Origin: Glandiceps talaboti
Taxonomy: Eukaryota > Hemichordata > Enteropneusta > Spengelidae
DNA: 64,000 nucleotides
Assembly: GCF_964340395.1 (NCBI RefSeq)
Contig: NC_135549.1
Span: 33,290,832-33,354,831 of the forward strand
Direction: 5' to 3'
Shown piece by piece: positions 1 through 11,172 of this stretch (the stretch's first letter is position 1; every line of letters starts with the position of its first letter). The notes beneath the pieces are model-generated. The model made no database searches. It worked only from the letters and a program-made list of their open reading frames with translations, and was not told the origin of the DNA. A program made the position numbers and the translations under genes.

Positions 1-1053
1 TCTGAATTGAGGCTGTCTGTATTTACTCTTAGGTTTGTCAGAATACACCACTTGGCAAACAATGTGTCCATCTTTTCTCCTACCAAGTTATGGCAGACCA
101 GTGGATGAGAATAAGTTCATGTACTCATTTTATAATGGAAATAAAACTATAGATGTCAATTTACCTTGTCTAATACCTACTAACTGGTATTATCATACGT
201 ATACTTAAGTTTTAGAAACTTTCACTCGTAAACAATGCTTTGAAGTGGGGATAATTATCAAGAAACTGTCCATATGACCTGGGCAGCAGAAAATTCTGTC
301 ACAAGAGGTGTATGCAAACCACAAGATGAAACATTGATTATGATTACACAACTGCTATCAACATATTGGAATATATGAATAATCAATAAAAAAAAAAGTT
401 TTTGTGTCAACTTGGTCAATAAAAGATTGTTTGGAGTTGCACAGATTCATTTTCAAGTGGATAACATATTAAAAGTGACCTGTTTATTTATTGCTTGTAA
501 ACACAACTTGTACAAATATTGAGTAACTTTCTGTACAATGTAAGCTATTAGCACACTCTTATGAATGTCAAACACAGGTGGAGTCACCAAATAACTTATA
601 AGCAAGCATTACATTTACAAAAAAGGTACATTAATAGTAATCAAAACCGTGAAAATTCCTTATTCTCATCCACTGGGTATAAAGTCACTATTTGCCATGT
701 GGATACCGGGGCACATTAACAGAGTTGAATTTGTGTGGCAAGAATTTGTACAGTTGACATGTTTAATAATGATGGCATGACATCACACAAGACAGGTATA
801 TGGTGCAAACACCACAATTGTTATCCAACCAGGCCCAAGCAATCACAACAACGTAATATGAAAGTTTGGAGTAAATGTTAACTCTTTTACCAGATTACAA
901 ATAAACCATCAACAGTTTTGTGTAATATAGATACATCTTGGCTTTTGTCAAAAAAGGCACATTTGAACACAGTAAATTGCATGAGCTTTGTCAGAAAACA
1001 CCCATTGAACTTCCCACTGGTATTACATCAATCCAAACAACATGAGTGGAAAA
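1..1053. other. AT-rich flank, no recognisable feature
   Basis: No exon, RNA gene or transposon end could be recognised. The segment is AT-rich and has no long open frame of its own. It lies more than 4 kb downstream of the channel gene's stop codon and runs into the 33-bp minisatellite. Confidence 0.5.
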
Positions 1054-2917
1054 TACTAGCTGTATTATCAAATCACAATACCGATATACTAACTGAATTA
1101 TCAAATCAAAATACCTGTATACTAGGTGTATTATCAAATCACAATACCTGTATACTACCTGTATTATCAAATCACAATACCTGTATACTACCTGTATTAT
1201 CAAGTCACAATACCTGTATACTAGGTGTATTATCAAATCACAATACCTGTATACTAACTGTATTATCAAATCACAATACCTGTATACTACCTGTATTATC
1301 AAATCACAATACATGTATACTAACTGTATTATCAAATCCCAATACCTGTATACTAACTGTATTATCAAATCACAATACCTGTATACTACCTGTATTATCA
1401 AATCACAATACCTGTATACTAACTGTATTATCAAATCACAATACCTGTATACTACCTGTATTATCAAATCACAATACCTGTATACTAGGTGTATTATCAA
1501 ATCACAATACCTGTATACTAACTGTATTATCAAATCACAATACCTGTATACTACCTGTATTATCAAATCACAATACCTGTATACTAGGTGTATTATCAAA
1601 TCACAATACCTGTATACTAGGTGTATTATCAAATCACAATACCTGTATACTAACTGTATTATCAAATCACAATACCTGTATACTAACTGTATTATCAAAT
1701 CACAATACCTGTATACTAACTGTATTATCAAATCACAATACCTGTATACTACCTGTATTATCAAATCACAATACCTGTATACTAACTGTATTATCAAATC
1801 ACAATACCTGTATACTAACTGTATTATCAAATCACAATACCTGTATAGTAACTGTATTATCAATCACAATACCTGTATACTACCTGTATTATCAAATCAC
1901 AATACCTGTATACTAGGTGTATTATCAAATCACAATACCTGTATACTAACTGTATTATCAAATCACAATACCTGTATACTACCTGTATTATCAAATCACA
2001 AGACATGTATACTAACTGTATTATCAAATCACAATACCTGTATACTACCTGTATTATCAAATCACAATACCTGTATACTAGGTGTATTATCAAATCACAA
2101 TACCTGTATACTAACTGTATTATCAAATCACAATACCTGTATTATCAAATCACAATACCTGTATACTACCTGTATTATCAAATCACAATACCTGTATACT
2201 AGGTGTATTATCAAATCACAATACCTGTATACTAACTGTATTATCAAATCACAATACCTGTATACTAACTGTATTATCAAATCACAATACCTGTATACTA
2301 ACTGTATTATCAAATCACAATACCTGTATACTACCTGTATTATCAAATCACAATACCTGTATACTAACTGTATTATCAAATCACAATACCTGTATACTAA
2401 CTGTATTATCAAATCACAATACCTGTATAGTAACTGTATTATCAATCACAATACCTGTATACTACCTGTATTATCAAATCACAATACCTGTATACTAGGT
2501 GTATTATCAAATCACAATACCTGTATACTAACTGTATTATCAAATCACAATACCTGTATACTACCTGTATTATCAAATCACAATACATGTATACTAACTG
2601 TATTATCAAATCACAATACCTGTATACTAACTGTATTATCAAATCACAATACCTGTATACTAGGTGTATTATCAAATCACAATACCTGTATACTAGGTGT
2701 ATTATCAATCACAATACCTGTATACTAGGTGTATTATCAATCACAATACCTGTATACTAGGTGTATTATCAATCACAATACCTGTATACTAGGTGTATTA
2801 TCAATCACAATACCTGTATACTAGGTGTATTATCAAATCACAATACCTGTATACTAGGTGTATTATCAATCACAATACCTGTATACTAGGTGTATTATCA
2901 ATCACAATACCTGTATA
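1054..2917. repeat. 33-bp minisatellite, about 57 units, with higher-order structure
   Basis: The unit is 33 bp, with core TCACAATACCTGTATACTA. It is followed by a dinucleotide that is AC, CC or GG in different units and then TGTATTATCAAA. Units of 32 bp that have lost one A also occur. The last seven or so units (from about 2700) are nearly all 32 bp with the GG variant, a locally homogenised block. A variant with TATAGTAAC occurs at 1845 and again 582 bp later at 2427, within a similar order of AC/CC/GG neighbours, so a multi-unit block was duplicated. Because 33 is divisible by three and the unit lacks stops in several frames, long open frames run through it on both strands. These are artefacts. 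Confidence 0.97.
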
Positions 2918-3052
2918 AACTTGATACATCAAAATCTTGAGTTATAAAAACTTTATGGACTAAATAATAGAAACATGACATTATTTCTGATAATTTAGTG
3001 CCACTAACTACACTTCCTCTATGTCTTTTAATTAGAATGGTCTTTTCTATCT

Positions 3053-3490
3053 AGGTCACTGACCTTGACACTCATGACCCATGGTATCATTGTCTTTCAG
3101 GTCACTGTCCTTGACACTCATGACCCATGTTGTCATTGTGTTCTACGTCACTGACCCTGACACTCATGACCCATGGTATCATTGTCTTTTAAGTCACTGA
3201 CCTTGACACTCATGACCAATGGTATCATTGTCTTTTAGGTCACTGACCTTGACACTCATGACCCATATTGTCACTGTCTTTTAGGTCACTGACCCTGACA
3301 CTCATGACCCATGGTATCATTGTCTTTTAGGTCACTGACCTTGACACTCATGACTCATGTTGTCATTGTTTTCTAGGTTACTGACCTTGTTGACACTCAT
3401 GACCCATCTTGTCATTTTTTTCTAGGTCACTGACCTTGACACTCATGACCCATATTGTCAATGTCTTTTAGGTCACTGACCTTGACACTC
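3053..3490. repeat. 46-bp minisatellite, 10 units, each with an IR1 half-site palindrome
   Basis: Ten units spaced about 46 bp begin with AGGTCACTGACCT or a close variant and continue TTGACACTCATGACC. Five units (1, 5, 7, 9, 10) carry the perfect palindrome AGGTCA-C-TGACCT; the others have one or two changes. The array lies 1.8-2.3 kb beyond the channel stop codon. Confidence 0.95.
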
Positions 3491-5211
3491 GTATGACAAC
3501 AGGGTAAACAATATCTTGAGAATCAATTGTTTTCTAGACAATACAATGATAAATACACCAGCAACCTGTGACTTCTTCTAGTAAATGTAAAAAGATGTTT
3601 TATCTTTCAATACTAAGTGTACTATTTAGTAATCATGAAAATTGATTGCATGTAAACCAGCATGTTGTCCAAGTTGGATATGCAAAATGTAATCAAATTG
3701 TTCAATGAAAAAAAACGGTAAAATGACTGGCAAGAGAAGGAAAAACAATCATTGGTTAAAATAAATTATCACTTTGATAAAAATTATGAGACACAAAAGC
3801 ACATGACTGTCTTGATTTAAATTGAAAGACAATAAATAGGTTAAATTGAATTGTACACATCATTTAGTATCTATAGATTTGAACATTTTCACACAGCATA
3901 TCACAGTTTTTCTTTTAAAAATTGAATAAAATGAATTGCTTGTTAGTTTCTACTATTTTGACTATATTAAATTTGTTCAATCTACACTTTATCCATAACA
4001 CCTGCACCTGTAGGTTGATCACTTCAATCCAGTGATCAAATAAAAACCTGCAAAACACACTTGTATCTACACCTAACTCTTCCACTAGTATAATCGGAGA
4101 CTAGCCATACACCTTAAAGTCTCACTCTATTATTATTATGCTAAAGTCTTTAAACTATTTAAGTGCTATGAAGATGATGCTTGGAAAATGTAGTCATAAA
4201 ATTGTATTGACATTACTGTCTTGTCTGTTATGTAACCAAGACAACTTGCACACCTTTAGAGTCACAAACTTGTGTTGCCATGGTCACACAAATTAAGCTT
4301 ATATCTTTAATAATTTCTTGCATGTCTCTAGAAATCTATGCAAATACTACGGTTGGAAAATTAATTATTTAATCTACATCATCTTTATGTTAAGCTTAAT
4401 TTTGTCAAGCCATAATATTTTGTTAGATTTTTGGGATAAAAATGACTATTAACTGTCTACAGAAGTTTCAATACATTTGACACTCTAACATATGTACATA
4501 GTATATTGTCATTTAAACATGAACATGGCTACAGAATAATGCATGGATTCTGAATTTGCATAAATTATGACTGAATATGTAGAATAAAATTAACATACTT
4601 GCAAATGTTGCAAAACAAACTGATACAATACTTCTCGCATGATATGAGAGAAATAATGTCTTTCTTATCATCATCATTGGATCCGAGCTGTAGTAAAACT
4701 ATATGACAACCTACATACCAATCTTTCTCTTACTTGGCAAGTCAGGCTCACTCTTATTATCTACCTTGTATGTCATCAATATACACTAGCCAATTAAAGA
4801 TCAATGGAAATTTCCATGATCTAAAAAAATTCCACCACCAAAAGATATGAATACATCTGACTATTAAAACTTAACTATGCGTACACAGGTAACTGCATGA
4901 ACTGAACTGTATACAAAGCAGAGTTTTTCTTATCCATTATTTCTTACAAGTTGAAATTGTTTACAAGTGGTAAATTGTATTGGAGGGTTTCTGTAATACT
5001 GTTACATTAAATTGTATTTAAGAAATTAGTGTTTAGGATTTATGTATGTAGAGCAGAAATTCTGCAACTGCAATGTTTGCAATAATATGTTACAAGAATT
5101 CAGTAGTAATATTTACATTTAGAAAAAATGCTCTATTGAGTGGAAAAAGTCAAATCTGTTTATGTTTGGTAGTAATCAGTGGTGGGAGTCAGATGTAGAA
5201 TAACACTGACA
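3491..5211. other. AT-rich region downstream of the channel stop; possible 3' UTR
   Basis: No open frame, repeat array or transposon end is recognisable. On the minus strand this immediately follows the Kv4 coding end, so part is probably 3' UTR. No single poly(A) signal stands out: minus-strand ATTAAA occurs near 4305 and 4368, but nothing decides between these and other sites. Confidence 0.4.
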
Positions 5212-5355
5212 GACTGCTATAACGCTGAGATTTCACATAATGCTTGGACATTGCTATAACGCCAACATGTGCACAATATTTGGGGACTGCTATACCACCG
5301 AGATGCACACAACATTTGGGGATCGCTATAATGCCGAGATGCGCACAACATTTGG
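5212..5355 (-). repeat. 36-bp tandem repeat, 4 units, spanning the Kv4 stop codon
   Basis: Four consecutive units of exactly 36 bp occupy 5320-5355, 5284-5319, 5248-5283 and 5212-5247. Unit 1 is the true end of the channel (PNVVRISAL, then TAG). Read in the same frame, unit 2 gives PNVVCISVV-stop, unit 3 gives PNIVHMLAL-stop and unit 4 breaks early (PSIM-stop). Since 36 bp is 12 codons, the frame is kept across the array. Units 2-4 are presently untranslated sequence behind the first stop. Confidence 0.93.
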
Positions 5356-5784
5356 GGATCCATCTGATGAATTTGTGCATCCTGATTGATTTGATTCCAC
5401 ATCAGTTGTTGGCGTTGGTGTTGGCGTTGGCATAGTAACAATTGCTGTAGTAACAGTGCTGGTTGGAGTGGAACAATTCACTTTGGGATAAGGCCGTGCA
5501 TTGAGATCTGATCGAGATGTTCTATTGGGCACTCTTATTTGAATATCATTGTAGTCCTGTGGTGTGGTAGGAGAAGTTGGTGTTGCTGACGTTGGTGCAG
5601 AGTGATATTTTGCAGATGAACTACTCCTATGTCTTCTTCCACAGCATCCTGTTGTTTTGGAGTGATGTGATGAACTAGTGGAAGGACTTGGAGTTAGAGG
5701 AGGGGTCTGTGCTACATGTGTGTCTGGAGCTCTTGTACACGGCACTCCATTATAAGTGTACTCCATTTCCACAAATTCCCGATT
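5326..5784 (-). CDS. KCND: Shal/Kv4 potassium channel, last coding exon (distal C-terminal tail)
   Basis: This exon encodes 152 residues plus the TAG stop at 5328-5326. It starts after a pyrimidine-rich acceptor ending GAGCAG and reads NREFVEMEYTYNG, matching the NHEFV/REFV segment that follows EKTT in Kv4 proteins. Further along are a Pro/Ser/Thr-rich stretch, a CCGRRHR basic-cysteine motif (about residue 47), DYNDIQIRVPNRTSRSDLNA (about 77-96), VTTAIVTMPTPTP (about 111-123) and the terminal NVVRISAL. Vertebrate Kv4 tails have the equivalent IQIR, VTTAI and NIVRVSAL blocks. The cytoplasmic tail binds auxiliary and scaffold proteins, and the final SAL resembles the PDZ-binding VSAL end of Kv4.2. 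The exon begins in phase 0 and continues from 10342. Its last codons form unit 1 of a tandem repeat that extends past the stop. Confidence 0.95.
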   Translation of the reverse strand, partial: NREFVEMEYTYNGVPCTRAPDTHVAQTPPLTPSPSTSSSHHSKTTGCCGRRHRSSSSAKYHSAPTSATPTSPTTPQDYNDIQIRVPNRTSRSDLNARPYPKVNCSTPTSTVTTAIVTMPTPTPTPTTDVESNQSGCTNSSDGSPNVVRISAL

Positions 5785-6715
5785 CTGCTCAGAAGCAAAC
5801 AAAGAAAACATTGCATCAATTAAAACAAGTGACACTCAACTGCCTTCACCGAAAATAAGTTGATTTGGTGTTGCTAGAGAAGCAATCAACTGAGATTTAC
5901 ATTGCTATGGCAATGGTTGCTGGGGATGTCAGAATTCAGTATTGGAATTTTTTCTAGGTCGCCAACTGTTCATAATTCTTATTGACAAAAATTTCTGGGT
6001 AGTCATTGCTACTTTGAACTAGAATCCTGACTATGACTGCATTCTTGCACTCCTTAAATTTAAAGGAAAAAGTTGAGTCAGTCAGTATAACTTAGTTCTA
6101 ATGGTTCATTGTCCAAGTTTTCTTATGAAAACATTATATTATCAACTAGTCTTCATACAAACCCATCCCCCTCAAATACCATAGCTCTGCAATGTTTTCC
6201 CACAAATGCCTTGTAGAAAGAAAGCCCCACAATGACAGAACACATGACAGTGCAGTACAGTTTCTTCATACATGTGAGATTTCAAAGTTGAACAAGTCTT
6301 AGTAGAGTACACATCCCCCATAAATACTTTACTTCTGTGACTGAATGGTGACATCCTGGATGATTTAAAAGAAATTGGTGGCAACAAATAAATACTACAA
6401 AGTGTCTAATAATGCATGGGTTAAACCGGAAGATCAAGGCTTAAGTTCAATGTCTTAAAAGAAATGTTGACACTTGAATATAGTCCCTAGCTATGTATTA
6501 ACGTTTTTGAGTTATGTGGTAATCATGATTGTTCACTACAAATACAAATGTATAGCTGCAATTGAGTAAAAACTGATATGAGCACCAAATGTAATGTATG
6601 TGTTAATGTTTATCTGGTTCTGCATTATCTATAGACATGATCTAAAAAAACATTAGCCACACATAATTGCTACAAAGTGTCTGCAATACATGTATGTACA
6701 TGTAAGTAATAACTT
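5785..6715. other. Start of the last Kv4 intron, nothing else recognised
   Basis: Intron 5785-10341 (4,557 bp) begins here in genome order. This part has the pyrimidine-rich acceptor next to 5785 and otherwise AT-rich sequence without repeats or coding signals that I can identify. Confidence 0.5.
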
Positions 6716-7078
6716 GATTTTGGTCTACCATGTACATGTAGGTCAAGGTCAAGGTCAAAGGTCACTCATAGCTGTTTATGGAACAGTCTACCAACACATA
6801 TTAAGCCGTGCAAAACAATTCATACTTTTGAAATACATACATAAATCAAACTATGTCAGAGAGGATGACTTCCAGTATGGTGTAACTGGATGGCTGTGTA
6901 AATTTATCTATTGATATTGTTGCTTTTCATCTTGTCTTATTAACCGTTGATTTCGCATTGTTTGTAATCTCTTTCTGTGTGGTACCATATGTAATGTTTT
7001 TTTTTGGTGTGTGGTAACAGGACCCAGGTGGAAATCAGCTTCTGTTGTTTCCTGGCTACCCTGTTCTTAAATAAATTT

Positions 7079-7129
<51 letters not shown>

Positions 7130-8148
7130 AACCACAAGAAAGCTTGCAAGTGATTATATGGGGTTAGACACTTGAATAGAGTCTATGTATTGAAGTTTGT
7201 GAGTTATGCATTAATATTATAGTGATTATTTACTACAAATATGGCTGCTACTTAATGAAAATTACATAAGCATCAAAAATAATGTCTGTGTATATTTCTT
7301 TTTCTTCAATATTACTTGTAAACATGATTTTAAAGAAATTAGCAATATGTAAACACTTCAATGTGTCTGTGATAGGCAGGAATTGACTTGATTTTGATAC
7401 TTGCCCCTGAAGGTCAAGGTCAAAGGTCAAGATTTCAAAAGATAGCTTGCATCTGATAATATGGGGGTAGACACTTGAATGAGTCTCTAAATATTACAGT
7501 TTTTCAGTTATGCAGTAAATAATGATTTTTAACTACAAATATGGCTGTCATTCTGGAAAAGTGATATGAGTACCACAAACAATGTTTGTGTATAGTTCTT
7601 TTCTTCAATATTACTTGTAAACATGATCTCAAGAGAAATGGGCAATGTGTAATTACTCCAATGTGTCTGTGATACACAGTAAACAGTTTAGGATCATACT
7701 CTGTATCATAATACATATTTTCATGTTTGATAATATTTTTTCATATCTCATACATTGTTTGTGAGAAGAAGAAAAAATGGAATTGGCTTGATTTTGATAA
7801 TTGACCTTGAATGTCAAGGTCAAAGGGTAAGTTTACAAAGATAGTGTGCATCTGATAATATGGGGGTAGACACTTGAATGGAGTGTCTTTGTATTACAGT
7901 TTTTTTAGTTATGCAGCAAATATTGATTTTCAACTACAAATATGGCTGCCATTTGGTCAAATTTGCATAAATCGCAAAACAAAGTGAGGTGCCCTTGTAT
8001 CACACGATATGTCACCTATGTGCCAGGTATGAATGAAATAACCTATAGTTTGTCTGAGAAATGATGCATTACAGATGGATGGACGCACGGGCGGACGGAT
8101 CCCATTGTAAAGGAAGGCCCCCCTGTTGGGGGTGGTGGGGGACTACTA
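6716..8148 (+). mobile_element. Non-autonomous repeat family B (half-site-rich units, ACGG tail, 3' stem-loop)
   Basis: Three related units of roughly 400 bp each start near AGGTCAAGGTCAAAGGTCA (6740, 7411; degenerate at 7803). They run through a shared 'gacacttgaatggagt' segment and 'aaatatggctgccat', and the last reaches a gacggatgg-type microsatellite (about 8080-8100). The 3' end has a C-run/G-run stem-loop (AGGCCCCCC...GGGGG) and finishes GGGGGACTACTAAG. Other copies or pieces are near 15715, 17086, 17459, 45961, 48600, 53040 and 60730. No transposase frame is present. Confidence 0.7.
6766..7129 (+). mobile_element. 5'-truncated non-LTR retrotransposon 3' end, (CTA)n tail
   Basis: This segment interrupts a family B unit between its half-site cluster and the 'agaaagcttgca' that normally follows. 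It opens with a frame reading HILSRAKQFILLKYIHKSNY and ending GWLCKFIY-stop near 6914, consistent with a retroelement ORF C-terminus although I cannot assign the clade. A 3' UTR follows with a 'ggacccaggtgg...cctggctaccctg' motif typical of CR1/L2-like tails, then TTAAATAAATTTTA and about 16 CTA repeats (7081-7129). Severe 5' truncation plus a simple-repeat tail is the usual signature of target-primed reverse transcription. Confidence 0.6.
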
Positions 8149-9286
8149 AGTTATCAATGTGTTATGTTATCACCCAAACTCATCTGTACATGTAAATTGA
8201 TAGAAGTAATCACTGTATTAAAGTATACCGAAGAAAGACATACATGTAAGTTTGACTGGACTTTGAAGTGGTACTAACTTTATAAGCTTTTAAGTTTTTG
8301 CTCAAGTGAAAACACTTAAAACCATTGTTTTACTATAGTATAATAATGATAATGCATGTTTTCTATCATATTACAATTGTCTTCTGGCATTGTTAAAACA
8401 GTTGACTGCATAGTAGGGTTTTCTTCAATATTTTTTTCTTAACTTGATTTTCGTCAATTGCTTCAAGTAGCATACTGCAAGTGCCTTTTTTATTTATGCA
8501 GCAACACCTACATGTATGTATGCCTCCAAACCATATAAACTCAGCTTGTATCCCAGAAATATACCAAACCTTATACGTCGCCTGTCACCAATCTCACATT
8601 CTGAAAGCCCTGCAGATATGCAGGTGTATTTTTCACCAATAGCCATATTTTTGCTTGTTGTATCACATGATCACTGCACGTCCCCTTGTAAACAAACCTA
8701 GCAGACAACTAGAAATCCAGCTATAAAAAGCATTTCCAATGCCAAATTTGTTGTCAACCGAACAAAATATCACAGTTGTATAAATTGTAACAAGTCTTTG
8801 AACTGTACTTTTCATGTCACAAGGAAATAGCCACACAGAACGAAAAAGTCCAGTGACAGCGAACGCATGGTCGTCACGCGATTGTAAACATGAATTCCTA
8901 AATTTATGAAGGATATCAAAATTACTGCCAGTGAGAGTGCAATTTTTGCTTAACTAGAACAACAAAGCATATCACAAACATTTTTGTACATTTAATGGAA
9001 TATAGTACGCAAAACAAAGACGCACTCATTTTTCAGCTGATGGTTATAAGTTTAAATATCTCACTGAGTGATATGCAAATAGTAAACATTATGTCATAAT
9101 ACTGAGCAAACGCACACTCTAATTGGATTATAAAGTTAAGGCTGACACGTAAACAACTGCATTGCAGTTATAGGAGAGGTGCATGATACTACGCTCAACA
9201 GTATAACGCGGAAGTGATTTTTTAAAAAAATGAAACAGCATTTTTATACATTCAGAAATGAATTCGTAGTCGCAGGTGACGTATAA
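8149..9286. other. Intronic sequence with a lone progenitor-like copy of the 38-bp unit
   Basis: Most of this stretch shows nothing recognisable. 8147-8230 resembles 33940-34030 (shared TTATCACCCAAACT and GATAGAAGTAATCACTGTAT), a dispersed repeat. At 8522-8560 there is one diverged copy of the unit that is later amplified at 9431-10047 (AAACCATATAAACTCAGC, then GTATCCCAG). 8830-9120 has several CpGs but no gene-like frame. Confidence 0.5.
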
Positions 9287-9430
9287 GTATGTTATTTGCC
9301 AAATACTGTTCCACATCTTGCTGCTTGAGGTAAATTTTACGGTATAACGGCTCGCCTCCAACTCTCTGTTATTACCAGAAAAATTACCTCTCGCAGCAAG
9401 ATGGAACGGTATTTGGCAAATAACATATAC
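9287..9430. repeat. Imperfect inverted repeat (about 47-bp arms, 50-bp loop)
   Basis: The left arm (9287-9333) and right arm (9384-9430) are reverse complements with few mismatches. Both contain TTATTTGCCAAATAC (or its complement) and a CAGCAAGAT block. Such a hairpin is typical of a foldback or MITE remnant. It abuts the 38-bp minisatellite directly. Confidence 0.8.
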
Positions 9431-10047
9431 ATATAAACTCAGCTTGTGTCCCAGTAACATACAATGTACCAAACCATATAAACTCAGCCTGTGTCCCAGT
9501 AACATACCAAACCATATAAACTCAGCCCGTGTCCCAGTAACATACCAAACCATATAAACTCAGCCCGTGTCCCAGTAACATACCAAACCATATAAACTTA
9601 GCCCGTGTCCCAGTAACATACCAAACCATATAAACTCAGCCCGTGTCCCAGTAACATACCAAACCATATAAACTCAGCCCGTGTCCCAGTAACATACCAA
9701 ACCATATAAACTCAGCCTGTGTCCCAGTAACATACCAAACCATATAAACTCAGCCCGTGTCCCAGTAACATACCAAACCATATAAACTCAGCCCGTGTCC
9801 CAGTAACATACCAAACCATATAAACTCAGCCCGTGTCCCAGTAACATACCAAACCATATTATATAAACTCAGCCCGTGTCCCAGTAACATACCAGACCAT
9901 ATAAACTCAGCTCGTGTCCCAGTAACATACCAAACCATATAAACTCAGCCCGTGTCCCAGTAACATACCAAATCATATAAACTCAGCTTGTGTCCCAGTA
10001 ACATACCAAACCATATAAACTCAGCCCGTGTCCCAGTAACATACCAG
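9431..10047. repeat. 38-bp minisatellite, about 16 units
   Basis: Units of 38 bp contain CATATAAACTCAGCCCGTGT followed by CCCAGTAACATACC. They differ mainly at CCCGT/CTTGT/CTCGT, and one unit has a 5-bp insertion near 9858. The array lies wholly inside the last Kv4 intron, about 300 bp downstream (in transcript sense) of the 10342 donor site. Open frames across it are repeat artefacts. Confidence 0.97.
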
Positions 10048-10127
10048 ACAGACAGACAGTCACATCGCCACAAAAGCTCATATAAGGGAGCTAAAAAAGA
10101 ATGTCTCCTGAATGTTTGACAGATACA

Positions 10128-10243
10128 AAGAGTACTATGCCTACAGCAACTATGCTGTAAAACATCTAATGCAATGCCTATAGCAACTATGCTGTAAAAC
10201 ATCTAATGCTATGTCTATAGCAACTATGCTGTAAAACATCTAA
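10128..10243. repeat. 37-bp tandem repeat, 3 units
   Basis: Three near-identical copies contain GCAACTATGCTGTAAAACAT and CTAATGCTATGCCTATA, close to the Kv4 exon at 10342. Confidence 0.85.
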
Positions 10244-10341
10244 GAGTCACATACTTTAAAGATATCACTTTAACAAATGGAGATAACAACACTAGCAACT
10301 TTATGCTTCAATTTGCCAATGTTTGTAGTGAAATCACTTAC

Positions 10342-10431
10342 TGTTGTTTTCTCTAGACATCGTAACAGATGATGATGTTGTTGTTCAAATCCAGACATTT
10401 TTGCAGCAAAATCATCCATGCTTCCTCCACT
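10342..10431 (-). CDS. KCND: Shal/Kv4 potassium channel, exon with dileucine/KChIP-contact motif
   Basis: This 90-nt, 30-codon exon in phase 0 lies between the acceptor TTTCTTTACAG and the donor GTAAGT. It begins SGGSMDDFAAKMSG and ends FEQQHHHLLRCLEKTT. The latter block is nearly invariant across animal Kv4 channels (vertebrates have FETQHHHLLHCLEKTT). In Kv4.2 this dileucine-containing segment directs dendritic targeting and is part of the C-terminal region contacted by KChIPs. The SGGSMDD part is variable in the family. The exon joins 43967 upstream and 5784 downstream without a frame change. Vertebrate KCND genes, as I recall them, have introns on both sides of the equivalent exon, which supports the model. 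Confidence 0.95.
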
Positions 10432-11084
10432 CTGTAAAGAAAGGGCAAATATAATTAGCATTATTAACAGATTTAGAACTTTACACAATACATTTGGTAT
10501 GAAAACATGTTGTCTAGTGAACATGAAGATTCCTGCAAACATCATATGTTGATTACACCAACTACTACAACACATGCCAGGATAGTGTTTAGTTTTGTTT
10601 GATTGCCTTACCACTTAAATGTTAACACAATATGATGCAGTGAGTCACACTAGTATACACTGTACATAATTACATAAATCCATCCACCAATAATTCAGAT
10701 CTTGAAGTCTGCACAGATTTGACATATCATGTATGCAATAAATACACGATACAGCTGTATGTGTAGCCTAGTGTGCATTTAACATGTAGTAAGTAACCAT
10801 AACCCATTTTGTGAAGCATAAGCAACCAAACAGTTTGACAACATACATACAGCTAAGCCCCACATGGAAACGCTTCAAATTAACATGTATTTTCCAAAGA
10901 GAGTACATGCAAAGCTTAAATTAGCACACAGATGTACACTGCAAAACAATTATTATAGTACTATATTACATGTATTGTGTGTATCAATCAACAATAGTAA
11001 ATTGGTTTCTCATTGCCTGAAATTGAGAACACAGACAAATACTCAACAAAACAGTTGAAGTGATTTATCCCTTATATTATAATT
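10432..11084. other. Start of the 33.5-kb Kv4 intron, nothing recognised
   Basis: AT-rich intronic sequence next to the 10431 acceptor. No coding frame, RNA gene or transposon end is visible. Confidence 0.5.
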
Positions 11085-11172
11085 AGGAAACAAGTATCCC
11101 ATATTAGGAAGCAGGTACCCATATTAGGAAACATATCCCATATTAGGAAAAAGGTATCCCATATTAGGCAGT
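11085..11172. repeat. About 25-bp degenerate tandem repeat, 4 units
   Basis: Four copies of 'tattaggaaacaggtatccca' with small indels. The flanks (11173-11819) hold nothing else that I recognise. Confidence 0.8.

Noticed and set aside
918-2728. Open frames of 88-471 codons on both strands rich in NHNTCIL, IIQLVYRYCD or KSQYLYT
   Set aside because: They are translations of the 33-bp minisatellite in several frames and both strands at once. Codon pattern is purely periodic, with no start context or splice sites.
1054-2917. Regular 33-bp repeats resembling a CRISPR array
   Set aside because: Units are contiguous with no unique spacers, and the DNA is clearly animal (spliced Kv4 gene).
5217-5441. 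Frames on either strand over the stop-codon minisatellite
   Set aside because: They are shadows of the 36-bp repeat and the Kv4 last exon in other frames; only the Kv4 frame is supported.
9128-10202. Minus-strand frames with FGMLLGHRLSLYGLV-type repeats resembling a membrane protein
   Set aside because: They are translations of the 38-bp minisatellite; apparent hydrophobic repeats come from the unit, not a protein family.
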